A stretch of DNA of 64,000 nt, taken from Thermanaerosceptrum fracticalcis. Its GTDB lineage: Bacteria > Bacillota > Peptococcia > DRI-13. Positions 25,933 through 32,857 of the stretch are shown in pieces. Below the pieces are notes generated by a model. It did not search any database and was not told where the DNA came from. It saw only the letters and a program-made list of their open reading frames with translations. Both the position numbers and the translations under genes were made by a program. Position 1 is the first letter of the stretch. Each line of letters starts with the position of its first letter. The stretch lies in contig NZ_CP045798.1 of NCBI RefSeq assembly GCF_000746025.2, forward strand, positions 2,156,501 through 2,220,500. Reading direction: 5' to 3'.

Positions 25933-26091
25933 TATTCTCACCCCAGATCCATCCAATACTACGTCTTCCGTCTTTTCTGGTTTAAAATTTAAAATATTCC
26001 AAAAGCCACGCTCCTGTTTTTGATGCAATAGAAGTGTAACACGCAAAACATCTAAAAAATCAGGAGGTAAACCATGAATCACTATGAGCAA
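25933..26091 (-). pseudogene. C-terminal scrap of an unidentified protein, copy 2
   Basis: Minus-strand fragment with LLHQKQERGFWNILNF and PEKTEDVVLDGSGVRICDN, diverged from the scrap at 24464-24594 and likewise ending at a hairpin repeat. No complete gene surrounds it. The rest of the gap 26092-26468 holds hairpin copy 4 and a terminator. Confidence 0.4.
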
Positions 26092-26181
26092 GAGATCGAT
26101 ATGTGCTATGAACTCAAAGAAACTCCCAAATCTTCCAAAGAGTCATATTTCCGAAGAGTAAATACATTCATCCAGTTTATA

Positions 26182-26203
26182 CACGAACCGTCCCCAATGT
26201 CGC
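26182..26203. repeat. GGGGACGGTTCTC hairpin repeat, partial copy 4
   Basis: CACGAACCGTCCCCAATGTCGC retains the core in inverted orientation and only one arm. Confidence 0.55.
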
Positions 26204-26238
26204 CAACATCATTTCCCTTTTTTTGAATGTCCTAAACA

Positions 26239-26283
26239 CACAAAACCACCTCAACAGCTTCCATCCTGAGAGGTGGTTTTGTG
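26239..26283. terminator. Hairpin downstream of dapA
   Basis: A perfect 14-bp stem CACAAAACCACCTC/GAGGTGGTTTTGTG (26239-26252 with 26270-26283). It lies 186 bases after the dapA stop and is the first strong hairpin there. The stem itself supplies a T-run in both directions. Confidence 0.65.
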
Positions 26284-26468
26284 AAGCGCTCATTTCTTTC
26301 CTAATGGAAGGTACAGTTAATGTTGACAACGATTAAAACCTGCGAATTTTCCTGCAATAGATCCTAAATCATAGCGGCCTTTCCAACGATCTTCGTAGGA
26401 CCTTTCGATTCTTCCGCCAGCGTACTTATTGCATTAAACCCCAAGAGCATCTCTCTAAACGAAATAAA

Positions 26469-27350
26469 TTAAATAAGATTTAGCTTAGTTAAAGCTTCTG
26501 TTATGGTTTCCGTTTCTTTTGCTGAAGCTTCAACCAGAGGGAGGCGCAGCTTACCTGAAGGTAACCCCAAAAGAGATAAAGCTTTCTTCACAGGAATAGG
26601 GTTAGTCGTCACAAAAATTGCCCTAAAAAGAGGAAAAAGCTGCTGGTGAATAACTCTAGCCTGATGAACATCACCGCTCATGTATGAATCAATCATTTTT
26701 TTAAGGGAATTTCCTATAAGATGGCCTGCTACGCTTACCACACCATAAGCACCTACAGATAACATGGGAAGAGTTAAGCTGTCGTCTCCGCTAAAAATTA
26801 AGAAATCTTCCGGGAGAAGAGTCTTTAGGGTGGAGACCTGGTCAAGATTCCCCGCAGCTTCTTTCAAGGCTACAATGTTCCCTATGCCTGCAAGTCTGGC
26901 CACAGTTTCTGGCAATAAATTTGTCCCGGTTCTTCCGGGGACATTATATAACATGACGGGAAGTGAGGTTTCAGTCGCTATGGCCTTAAAATGCTGGTAC
27001 ATACCCTCCTGGTTAGGTTTATTATAATAAGGTACAACAGCCATAATCCCGTCCACACCGATTTTCTCGGCCTCCTGTGTCAGGTAAATACTGTCCGCCG
27101 TGGAATTAGACCCTGTACCGGCAATAATCTGCCCCTTGTTTCCGACGGCCTCTTTAACAGCAGTAAAGAGACTTAATTTTTCTTTTAGAGATAAGGTAGG
27201 AGATTCCCCAGTAGTTCCTGCAATAACAAGACCGTCATTACCCGATTCGATGAGGTACAGAGCTAACTTTTGTGCACCCTCATAATCCACGCTTAAATCA
27301 TCTTTAAAAGGTGTCACCATAGCCGTAATCATTCGGGGAAATTTACTCAT
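26469..27350 (-). CDS. dapA: 4-hydroxy-tetrahydrodipicolinate synthase
   Basis: A 293-residue (alpha/beta)8 lyase that condenses pyruvate with aspartate semialdehyde, the first step of the lysine/diaminopimelate branch. Seen: the [10 protein letters not shown] substrate loop, Y135 in [10 protein letters not shown] and Schiff-base K163 in ALKEAAG. The length is normal. It has its own promoter and lysine riboswitch (27619-27863), so lysine should stop transcription. No other dap or lys gene is adjacent. Confidence 0.96.
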   Translation of the reverse strand: MSKFPRMITAMVTPFKDDLSVDYEGAQKLALYLIESGNDGLVIAGTTGESPTLSLKEKLSLFTAVKEAVGNKGQIIAGTGSNSTADSIYLTQEAEKIGVDGIMAVVPYYNKPNQEGMYQHFKAIATETSLPVMLYNVPGRTGTNLLPETVARLAGIGNIVALKEAAGNLDQVSTLKTLLPEDFLIFSGDDSLTLPMLSVGAYGVVSVAGHLIGNSLKKMIDSYMSGDVHQARVIHQQLFPLFRAIFVTTNPIPVKKALSLLGLPSGKLRLPLVEASAKETETITEALTKLNLI

Positions 27351-27618
27351 TAAATAACAGCTCCTCTCCTTCTATAGCATTAATTACTTCTCTCTTTGTC
27401 ATCGTCAAAAATTTATACCGTCCTTGTTGCTGCCCCTTTTCTTAACTAGCCAGCATTAACCCAACCTTTCATATAAATTCGAATTATCCTTAGATACTCA
27501 TCGATGAGGACCCCCTTCCTGCTTCTGACCCTGCAACTAGAAGCAGTATATGCATAAAAAAGTTAAAGGTGCAAAGGGAGTCACTTGAAATAACCTTCTA
27601 CAGATTAAGAAATGACTA

Positions 27619-27863
27619 CAAAAAAAGCTAAAGGCATTAACCTTTAGCGTAACCGCTCTGGTTACCCCCCTTCCCTGCCCCTGGTGAGATAGTGCTCCAT
27701 CTGATAACGGGCTCATATCAGATGACAGTCCTGCACTTCTTCAATGCAGTCCCAGCGTGAAACCTTGGCCGGTCTTCCACACTTCGGCGAACGCCCCTTT
27801 GGTCCAGTTCCTCGTTGCCACACTCCCTGGATTACTCTTGGCGATTCGCGACCCCTACCTCAC
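27619..27863 (-). promoter_or_regulatory. Lysine riboswitch controlling dapA
   Basis: Transcribed leftward. P1 is formed by GTGAGGTAG (27863-27855) and CTATCTCAC (27692-27684). Between them lie GGGGTCGCGA, TTCGCCGAAGTGTGG, GCTGGGACTGCATTGAAG and AGGACTGTCATCTGA, the L-box conserved elements. The terminator is GCTAAAGG/CCTTTAGC (27627-27648) with an uninterrupted T7 run. dapA starts about 270 bases beyond it. Confidence 0.95.
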
Positions 27864-27900
27864 TCTTGGGAGTGAGGTAAAAAATATTAGGTTTTTGCAC

Positions 27901-27930
27901 ATTATAGCATGAATTAAAATTACACGTCAA
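27901..27930 (-). promoter_or_regulatory. Promoter of the riboswitch-dapA transcript
   Basis: Minus strand: -35 TTGACG (27930-27925), 18-bp spacer, perfect -10 TATAAT (27906-27901), about 38 bases before the aptamer. Confidence 0.8.
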
Positions 27931-28032
27931 TCAAAACTCATTAAGTCCTTCAATAATATCGGAAATATACCCAGAGCCCGCTGCATTTAATACCTTGACC
28001 GCATACAATTCGGCTTCAGGAGCAACACCCTC
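27931..28032 (-). pseudogene. Fragment of a subtilisin-like serine protease (S8)
   Basis: The minus frame reads GVAPEAELYAVKVLNAAGSG then YISDIIEGLNEF and a stop, a clear match to the conserved S8 stretch that follows the catalytic His region. Only about 33 codons remain, with a stop immediately upstream. The dapA promoter begins at its end. Nothing else is recognised between 28033 and 28117. Confidence 0.6.
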
Positions 28033-28117
28033 TCACTGGCAGGCCCAGTCAGCACTACTGCCGCATTTATTAATGGTAGATCCTTAATTTTTAGATATGC
28101 AGCGTAATGTACTCGCA

Positions 28118-28906
28118 TTAGCCAGACAGTTTTTTTCCCAAATTATTTAGGAGTTCTTGTTCATTAACACCGTCTTTTGGAAAAGTCACTAGGGCTAAAT
28201 CTATTTTCTGGATCCCTTGCTCAGTAAACCACTTGCGAAATTTTTCTGTTACCACTGCTGCTCCTTCAGCACCAGTAAGCGGTAAAACCAGCAGCAGATT
28301 GCGTTTCCTGGTAAGGAATACGGAGTCTATTTCTCTCAATTGCTCCTTCACTTTATTCCGGAGGTTGACAAGTTCTTTTAAGTGGGGTAAGCTCCGCATT
28401 TCATCCGGCATCCTAATCTCTAGTAAAGAGAGTAAGCTACCGCCACGCTGGGCCCGTTTGACCTCATTGCGGACCTGCTCTTCTAATTCGGCCTCGGTCC
28501 AAGCCTCCCTGTTATCCTCAGGGGGAACCAAGGGTCCAAGGACGCCCTCTACCCGTTCCAGTAAACCTTCTTTGGTAAAAGGCTTCCGGATGTAGTTAAC
28601 GGCACCAGCTTTTAAAGCCCTTTGCACGGTGACCCGATCTGCACGACCTGTAAGTATAATGACCGGCAGGTAGGCCCACGCTTGCTCGGAACGCATCCTT
28701 TCCAGGGCAGTAAGGCCATCCATCCCTGGTAGGGTGATATCCAGGATAATCAAGTTTACCTCCTGATAGCGTTTTGGGAAACGAAAGAGGTCCTCTGCAT
28801 TGACTAATTCCAATACTTTTACGCCGTACTGTTCCAGGGTTCGCTTTACTTCCAGGCGAACTATGTTGGAATCTTCTACAATCAAAACCTTTTTTTCTGT
28901 TGACAC
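28118..28906 (-). CDS. Response regulator with unclassified C-terminal domain
   Basis: A 262-residue protein. Residues 1-125 form a receiver domain: acidic pocket IVEDS, phospho-acceptor in IILDITLPGMDG (about D55), TGRA and switch lysine in IRKPFTKE. A charged linker follows. The C-terminal ~110 residues have alternating helices and strands like a degenerate GGDEF/nucleotidyl-cyclase fold, but no GGDEF motif is seen. It has an ATG with AAGGAGG upstream, inside a decayed GGDEF gene that probably preceded it in an operon. Confidence 0.8.
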   Translation of the reverse strand: MSTEKKVLIVEDSNIVRLEVKRTLEQYGVKVLELVNAEDLFRFPKRYQEVNLIILDITLPGMDGLTALERMRSEQAWAYLPVIILTGRADRVTVQRALKAGAVNYIRKPFTKEGLLERVEGVLGPLVPPEDNREAWTEAELEEQVRNEVKRAQRGGSLLSLLEIRMPDEMRSLPHLKELVNLRNKVKEQLREIDSVFLTRKRNLLLVLPLTGAEGAAVVTEKFRKWFTEQGIQKIDLALVTFPKDGVNEQELLNNLGKKLSG

Positions 28907-28914
28907 TTACTTTT

Positions 28915-29103
28915 CTACCTCCTTAAAAAGTAGAACAGGTCCCGGCCAGCTTCCTTGGCCCGGTACATAGCGGCACCAGCTGCCCTAAGAAGTTTTTTCA
29001 CCTGTAGCCCCGTCTTCCGGGAAACAGGCTACTCCTACGCTAATAGTTCCGAGTAATACGCTATCATCGACTATCTCAATCAAATAATGATTCAACAATT
29101 AAT
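28915..29103 (-). pseudogene. C-terminal remnant of a GGDEF diguanylate cyclase
   Basis: The minus strand encodes YLIEIVDDSVLLGTISVGVA, then CFPEDGATGEK; after a one-base frame change it continues LLRAAGAAMYRAKEAGRD and a stop at 28915. This is the conserved end of a GGDEF domain. The catalytic half is gone and the frame is broken. It may originally have signalled together with the response regulator downstream. Confidence 0.72.
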
Positions 29104-29193
29104 TTAGAATTCCTGCCAAGTTTAGACAATTTCAATAATGATTCGATTCTGTTATGTTAATAATAATTACTTTTAGCGGTTATTTAGTATTCT

Positions 29194-29412
29194 ATGCTTC
29201 TTATGGTAAAGAATCTGTTATGTACAAATACCGGTGGTATACCACAGGAATTTATGATTCCTAGGAATTACAAAGTCTATATGGCTCAACCGATTCTAGA
29301 TATAGATAAGGCATTAGAAGAAATTTCACAAAATAGAGGGATTTTGTACGACCCTGCGGTGTTAGACGTTTGTATGAAAATTATTAACAAGAATGGCTTT
29401 AAATTAATGTAA
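29194..29412 (+). pseudogene. C-terminal remnant of an HD-GYP protein
   Basis: Residues from about 33 on (ILDIDKALEEISQNRGILYD) closely match the end of the HD-GYP protein at 3496-4488 (GIDKALEEISLNKGKLYD). No HD or GYP motif remains, and the first 30 codons look random. It is a dead copy of a related gene. Confidence 0.7.
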
Positions 29413-29466
29413 AAGGAGCCACAGTAGGTACCGATAACGTCCAAGGTAAACAATGCCAAGGCATCA

Positions 29467-30147
29467 TTACAAAGCTAAATAAAATAAGAATCCTAAGTAA
29501 TGAACTGTACTCCCACCCAAAACAAACAAATGCCATATCCCATGATTAAACGGTATCCTTTTCCATAAATAAAAGATTACACCAAAGGTATACATCAAGC
29601 CACCTGTTAATAACCAGGTAAATAATCCTTGAGGTATCATCTCTAACATAGGCTTAACAGCTATCATAATTAGCCATCCCATAATGACATATAGGCCGAT
29701 AGAAAAATATTTCATTTTCTCCAGATTGACAACTTTGAGAATGATTCCTCCTATGGCTAGAGCCCAAATAATGCCGAAAATCGTCCAACCCCAAGTGCCT
29801 CGCATAGATACAAGTGTAACTGGCGTGTAGCTGCCGGCTATCAGTAAGTAAATAGAAATATGGTCAAAAACTCTTAACACTCTCTTAGACTTCTCATGAA
29901 AAACACTATGATAGAGGGTGGAAGATAAGTAGAGGAAAAACAATGTAAAACCGTAGATGCTAAAACTTACTATTCGCCATACATCACCACGGATACTTGC
30001 AAAAGCAACGAGTATGACCAGGGCAGCGATACTAAATAGAGCACCGATACCATGACTTATACTGTTAAAAATTTCTTCTGCCAGACTATATCTGTTTATT
30101 AGTTTTTCATTATTGTTTCCAAAACCCATGAAGGCGCCGTTAGTCAT
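29467..30147 (-). CDS. Hemolysin III / PAQR-family membrane protein
   Basis: A 226-residue protein with seven membrane helices. The family's metal-site motifs are present: EEIFNSISHGIGA near the N-terminus, STLYHSVF in the middle and GIWHLFVLGGSTVHYLG near the end. The YqfA/Hly-III group lacks an agreed biochemical role. ATG 30147 follows GAGGTGA; MGFGNN at 30129 is an alternative. It is the last host gene before the prophage. Confidence 0.9.
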   Translation of the reverse strand: MTNGAFMGFGNNNEKLINRYSLAEEIFNSISHGIGALFSIAALVILVAFASIRGDVWRIVSFSIYGFTLFFLYLSSTLYHSVFHEKSKRVLRVFDHISIYLLIAGSYTPVTLVSMRGTWGWTIFGIIWALAIGGIILKVVNLEKMKYFSIGLYVIMGWLIMIAVKPMLEMIPQGLFTWLLTGGLMYTFGVIFYLWKRIPFNHGIWHLFVLGGSTVHYLGFLFYLAL

Positions 30148-30254
30148 CTGATTAATTCACCTCTAGCTATTATCTTGTTGGTTTATATTATATCCTATTT
30201 CCAGTTAATCATTTGCTATAATATGGATATTTTAAAAAGTGGCTTATAAAATCA

Positions 30255-30285
30255 AAAAACACACACCTAGCCGGTGTATGTTTTT
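30255..30285. terminator. Hairpin upstream of the hemolysin III gene
   Basis: Thirteen-base arms (30255-30267 and 30273-30285) with one mismatch and a 5-base loop, with A/T runs on both sides. It can end transcripts from either direction. Confidence 0.6.
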
Positions 30286-30339
30286 ATTTAAATTTTGGTG
30301 GAGGTGAACTAATACTCTTAAAAACCCTAACTTTCACCC

Positions 30340-30590
30340 TTTGTTACTAGACCACGAAAAAAGGACCGCGATAATGCGATCCCTTTTCGGTAACATCCCT
30401 TTTCGTTTGTATTATGCCTCTCTACCGGCAAGCCAACTATCCCCTTTTTATAGGCCCCCACCAATGTGTTCGACGGTCACACATTGTGTCTCATCCGTCC
30501 CGAGTAGAGAAGCAGGAAAGCTAAGTGATCATGCGCCCCAATTTTACACACTAGATATAGGAAAAACTAAGGGAAAGAAAAAGTATTAAA
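30340..30590 (-). other. Gene-free region, possible small structured transcript
   Basis: No convincing coding frame lies between 30148 and 30641. On the minus strand the segment ends in a terminator-like hairpin GGATCGC-ATTAT-CGCGGTCC followed by six T (about 30377-30354). A leftward small RNA is possible; it does not match any RNA family known to me. The left prophage end should also lie about here. Confidence 0.3.
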
Positions 30591-30641
30591 TTTTTTTGCA
30601 TGGGTAGCATGGGGGCCCTCGTCATTCCCACCTCCCCTCTT

Positions 30642-31025
30642 TTAGTATTTTTTGGCCAATTCAATATCCTGCTTGGCCTTGCCAGCAATGGCTTTTTGTG
30701 TTTCCTTGAAGCTTTCTACCAGGCTAAACAACGTATGTACTCCAAGGGAACCACCGGCCATAAATATTGCCACTAATAAAACACCAACAAAAGGAATCTT
30801 AAAAGGAACATTGATAATTACAAACATATCCAGGCTCGCCCCGTAAGAAATCACTACAGAGAAAACAAAGGCAACAACAATCTGCCATACAACATAATCG
30901 TTGCTGAGCTTCTGCAAGCGCGGCGCAGCCTTGAATATTATTTCCACAGCCCTTTCCACGACAATAGCCAAAAAAACAACCACCCCAACCAAAGACCAAT
31001 TAACCGTAACCAAAGCACCGTCCAT
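30642..31025 (-). CDS. Holin-like membrane protein
   Basis: A 127-residue protein with hydrophobic segments at about 8-28, 44-62 and 74-98, and a charged C-terminal tail (SFKETQKAIAGKAKQ). Size, topology and place directly after the M23 endolysin fit a holin. Sequence similarity to a named holin family is not obvious. It is the last gene of the late operon. Confidence 0.6.
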   Translation of the reverse strand: MDGALVTVNWSLVGVVVFLAIVVERAVEIIFKAAPRLQKLSNDYVVWQIVVAFVFSVVISYGASLDMFVIINVPFKIPFVGVLLVAIFMAGGSLGVHTLFSLVESFKETQKAIAGKAKQDIELAKKY

Positions 31026-31028
31026 GAA

Positions 31029-31616
31029 TTACGCCTCCTTTCCCTTTCCCGCCAGTGTAATGATCTCTAAAAACTCATCCTCATTGTGCCAATTCACAGC
31101 AGCACCGGCCATTTCCAAAGGCTTTCTAGCCTCCACAAACACTTTGCCGTCAGCTACGCGACGAAGTACTTCCAGGCGCTCCCCGTCCACGGAACCGGCG
31201 ATAACTTTATAACCGGACAAGCCAATCATGGCCAGAGGATCTACATATGCACCATACAACTTGATATCAAAGTGGAGATGGGGACCTGTGCTTTTACCAC
31301 TTGTCCCTATTTCTCCAATCAATTGGCCTCTCGTAACTCTTTGCCCAGCTCTTACGTGAACCTTAGATAAATGGCTATAGTATGTTTCTGCCGTTCCGTC
31401 ATGGGATAAGATAACACGAATCCCGTATGCCCCACCGCTGTTTCCAGCAGATTTCACCCTGCCGTCTGCAGCCGCATAAACAGGAGTACCGGTAGGAGCC
31501 GCAATATCTATACCTGTATGGAACTTCTGAACTTTTTCAATAGGGTGAAAACGTAATCCGTAATCGGAAGTAATAACTCCGCCTTGGACTGGATAAGAAA
31601 AATTGTGGCCGCTCAT
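31029..31616 (-). CDS. M23 peptidase, phage endolysin
   Basis: A 195-residue LytM-type zinc peptidase. Zinc ligands are in FHTGIDIAAPTGTPV (H-x3-D) and GPHLHFD (H-x-H), with KVQK before them. It opens with a 'YPVQGGVITSDYGLRFHP' strand typical of the fold. About 60 extra residues at the C-terminus (VIAGSVDGERLEVLRRVADG) may bind the wall. It has no signal peptide, consistent with holin-dependent release. It should cut peptide cross-links in peptidoglycan. Confidence 0.9.
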   Translation of the reverse strand: MSGHNFSYPVQGGVITSDYGLRFHPIEKVQKFHTGIDIAAPTGTPVYAAADGRVKSAGNSGGAYGIRVILSHDGTAETYYSHLSKVHVRAGQRVTRGQLIGEIGTSGKSTGPHLHFDIKLYGAYVDPLAMIGLSGYKVIAGSVDGERLEVLRRVADGKVFVEARKPLEMAGAAVNWHNEDEFLEIITLAGKGKEA

Positions 31617-31882
31617 TATTGAATCACTCCAATCTTAGAAAGCCATCCAACCAATATCTGCCCCGCTATTAAGAAAAACACGGCCCATGCACCCAATTTC
31701 ATCATGTCGGTTCTAAACTCTTTGAAGTCGGCCTTCGTCACCTGGGCCTTTTCAAAGTCGTCCATTCTTTTATCAGCTTCGTCCTGACGGACCTTGAGTT
31801 TCTCTGTACATTTCTCCAGATTTTCAAGTTTATTTTGGTGTATACCCCAATCCTTTTCATGCATACAAACTTCGTGGGCCAT
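31616..31882 (-). CDS. XhlA-like small membrane protein of the lysis cassette
   Basis: An 88-residue protein with a long charged coiled coil (about 10-58) and a single C-terminal membrane helix (LGAWAVFFLIAGQILVGWL). This is the layout of haemolysin XhlA (PF10779), which assists holin-mediated lysis. ATG 31882 follows AGGTGGAGAC; an in-frame upstream start is unlikely. Its stop overlaps the endolysin start. Confidence 0.75.
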   Translation of the reverse strand: MAHEVCMHEKDWGIHQNKLENLEKCTEKLKVRQDEADKRMDDFEKAQVTKADFKEFRTDMMKLGAWAVFFLIAGQILVGWLSKIGVIQ

Positions 31883-31895
31883 GTCTCCACCTCCC

Positions 31896-32723
31896 TTAAA
31901 AGAGATTAGCAAAGACTATTTCGCGAACTTGTTCACCAGCAAAAGCCACTTTGCCGCTTTTAGCTTGCTGATATACATGGGCCACTTTGTAATAAGGAGA
32001 TATGAACCCGATATTAGATACGGGAATAGTCTTTTGCTCATCGGCCCACACAATTATGAATGTTGGCAATCCTATGAATTGCCCTTTTACATTAAACGCT
32101 CCCCCACCGCTATTTCCGGGGTTAATCGCGGCATCAGTTTGAATCCATTCGTTTCCACCAATCACCCGCTTGCTGCAGGATACAATCCCCGCGCTCACAG
32201 TATCAGTAAAGCCCAAGGGGTTCCCAATACAGAAAACCTTGTCCAAGAGCTTTACTGGCTCATCCGGGAACTCTACCGGCATTAGCAGCCCTGAGTCGGC
32301 AGCAATTTTTAAGATGGCTATATCCTGGCCTAAGTCGCCGTAAAGGACCTTCGCATTAATGTTGGCCGGCAAAGAATCAAGGATAACATTTATTTCCTGA
32401 GAAGGGTCAAGACCATCTAATACGACATGACAGTTAGTTGCTATGTATCCGTCTTTGTCAAGGACGATACCACTTCCAAGCGAAGTGCGTCCATCCTTTA
32501 ATTTTGCCCTTACAGTTACCACAGACGGCAGCAAAGGAGGAATAAGCTCGTACTCGTGGGTTTGGGCCTTCTCGATGAAAGATAATACTTCTGCCCTTTT
32601 GATTAATTCCTCCGGCTTGAAAGTGTTGTCCGGATAGCCGGAAACGGCCTTCTTCTTCAACATGCGCTCAATCAAAGAATAATACCATTTTCCAGGCAAT
32701 ACATCTTTAAACAACTCCAACAC
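31896..32723 (-). CDS. SLH-domain trypsin-like serine protease (HtrA-like)
   Basis: A 275-residue protein. Residues 4-52 form one S-layer homology motif (FKDVLPGKWYYSLIERML, then GYPDNTFKPEELIKRAE). From about 66 there is a chymotrypsin-fold S1C protease with the full triad: H in ATNCHVV, D in GQDIAILK and S in PGNSGGGAF. There is no PDZ domain and no signal peptide. It opens the lysis cassette, behind a terminator-like hairpin. It may reach the envelope at lysis or act on virion proteins. The GTG at 32723 is uncertain. Confidence 0.85.
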   Translation of the reverse strand: MLELFKDVLPGKWYYSLIERMLKKKAVSGYPDNTFKPEELIKRAEVLSFIEKAQTHEYELIPPLLPSVVTVRAKLKDGRTSLGSGIVLDKDGYIATNCHVVLDGLDPSQEINVILDSLPANINAKVLYGDLGQDIAILKIAADSGLLMPVEFPDEPVKLLDKVFCIGNPLGFTDTVSAGIVSCSKRVIGGNEWIQTDAAINPGNSGGGAFNVKGQFIGLPTFIIVWADEQKTIPVSNIGFISPYYKVAHVYQQAKSGKVAFAGEQVREIVFANLF

Positions 32724-32730
32724 CTTCTTT

Positions 32731-32764
32731 CTAAAAAATTAGGGAGGCTAAAAGCCCCCCTTGG
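32731..32764 (-). terminator. Terminator-like hairpin before the lysis cassette
   Basis: On the minus strand GGGGGGC-TTTTA-GCCTCCC is followed by TAATTTTTT. It lies between the giant virion-protein gene and the SLH protease gene and may lower lysis-gene expression. Confidence 0.55.
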
Positions 32765-32857
32765 CAGGGGTAATCCCTTATCGCATCTCCCTCTTTTATC
32801 ATGCCATAATTCGACAAATTTGTGGGATGTTCGACAAAATATTACCGCCTATTTAGT

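Noticed and set aside
30148-30641. A tRNA gene or tRNA fragment as prophage attachment site.
   Set aside because: No cloverleaf or tRNA 3' end was recognisable; the right prophage end is outside the window, so the core sequence cannot be compared.
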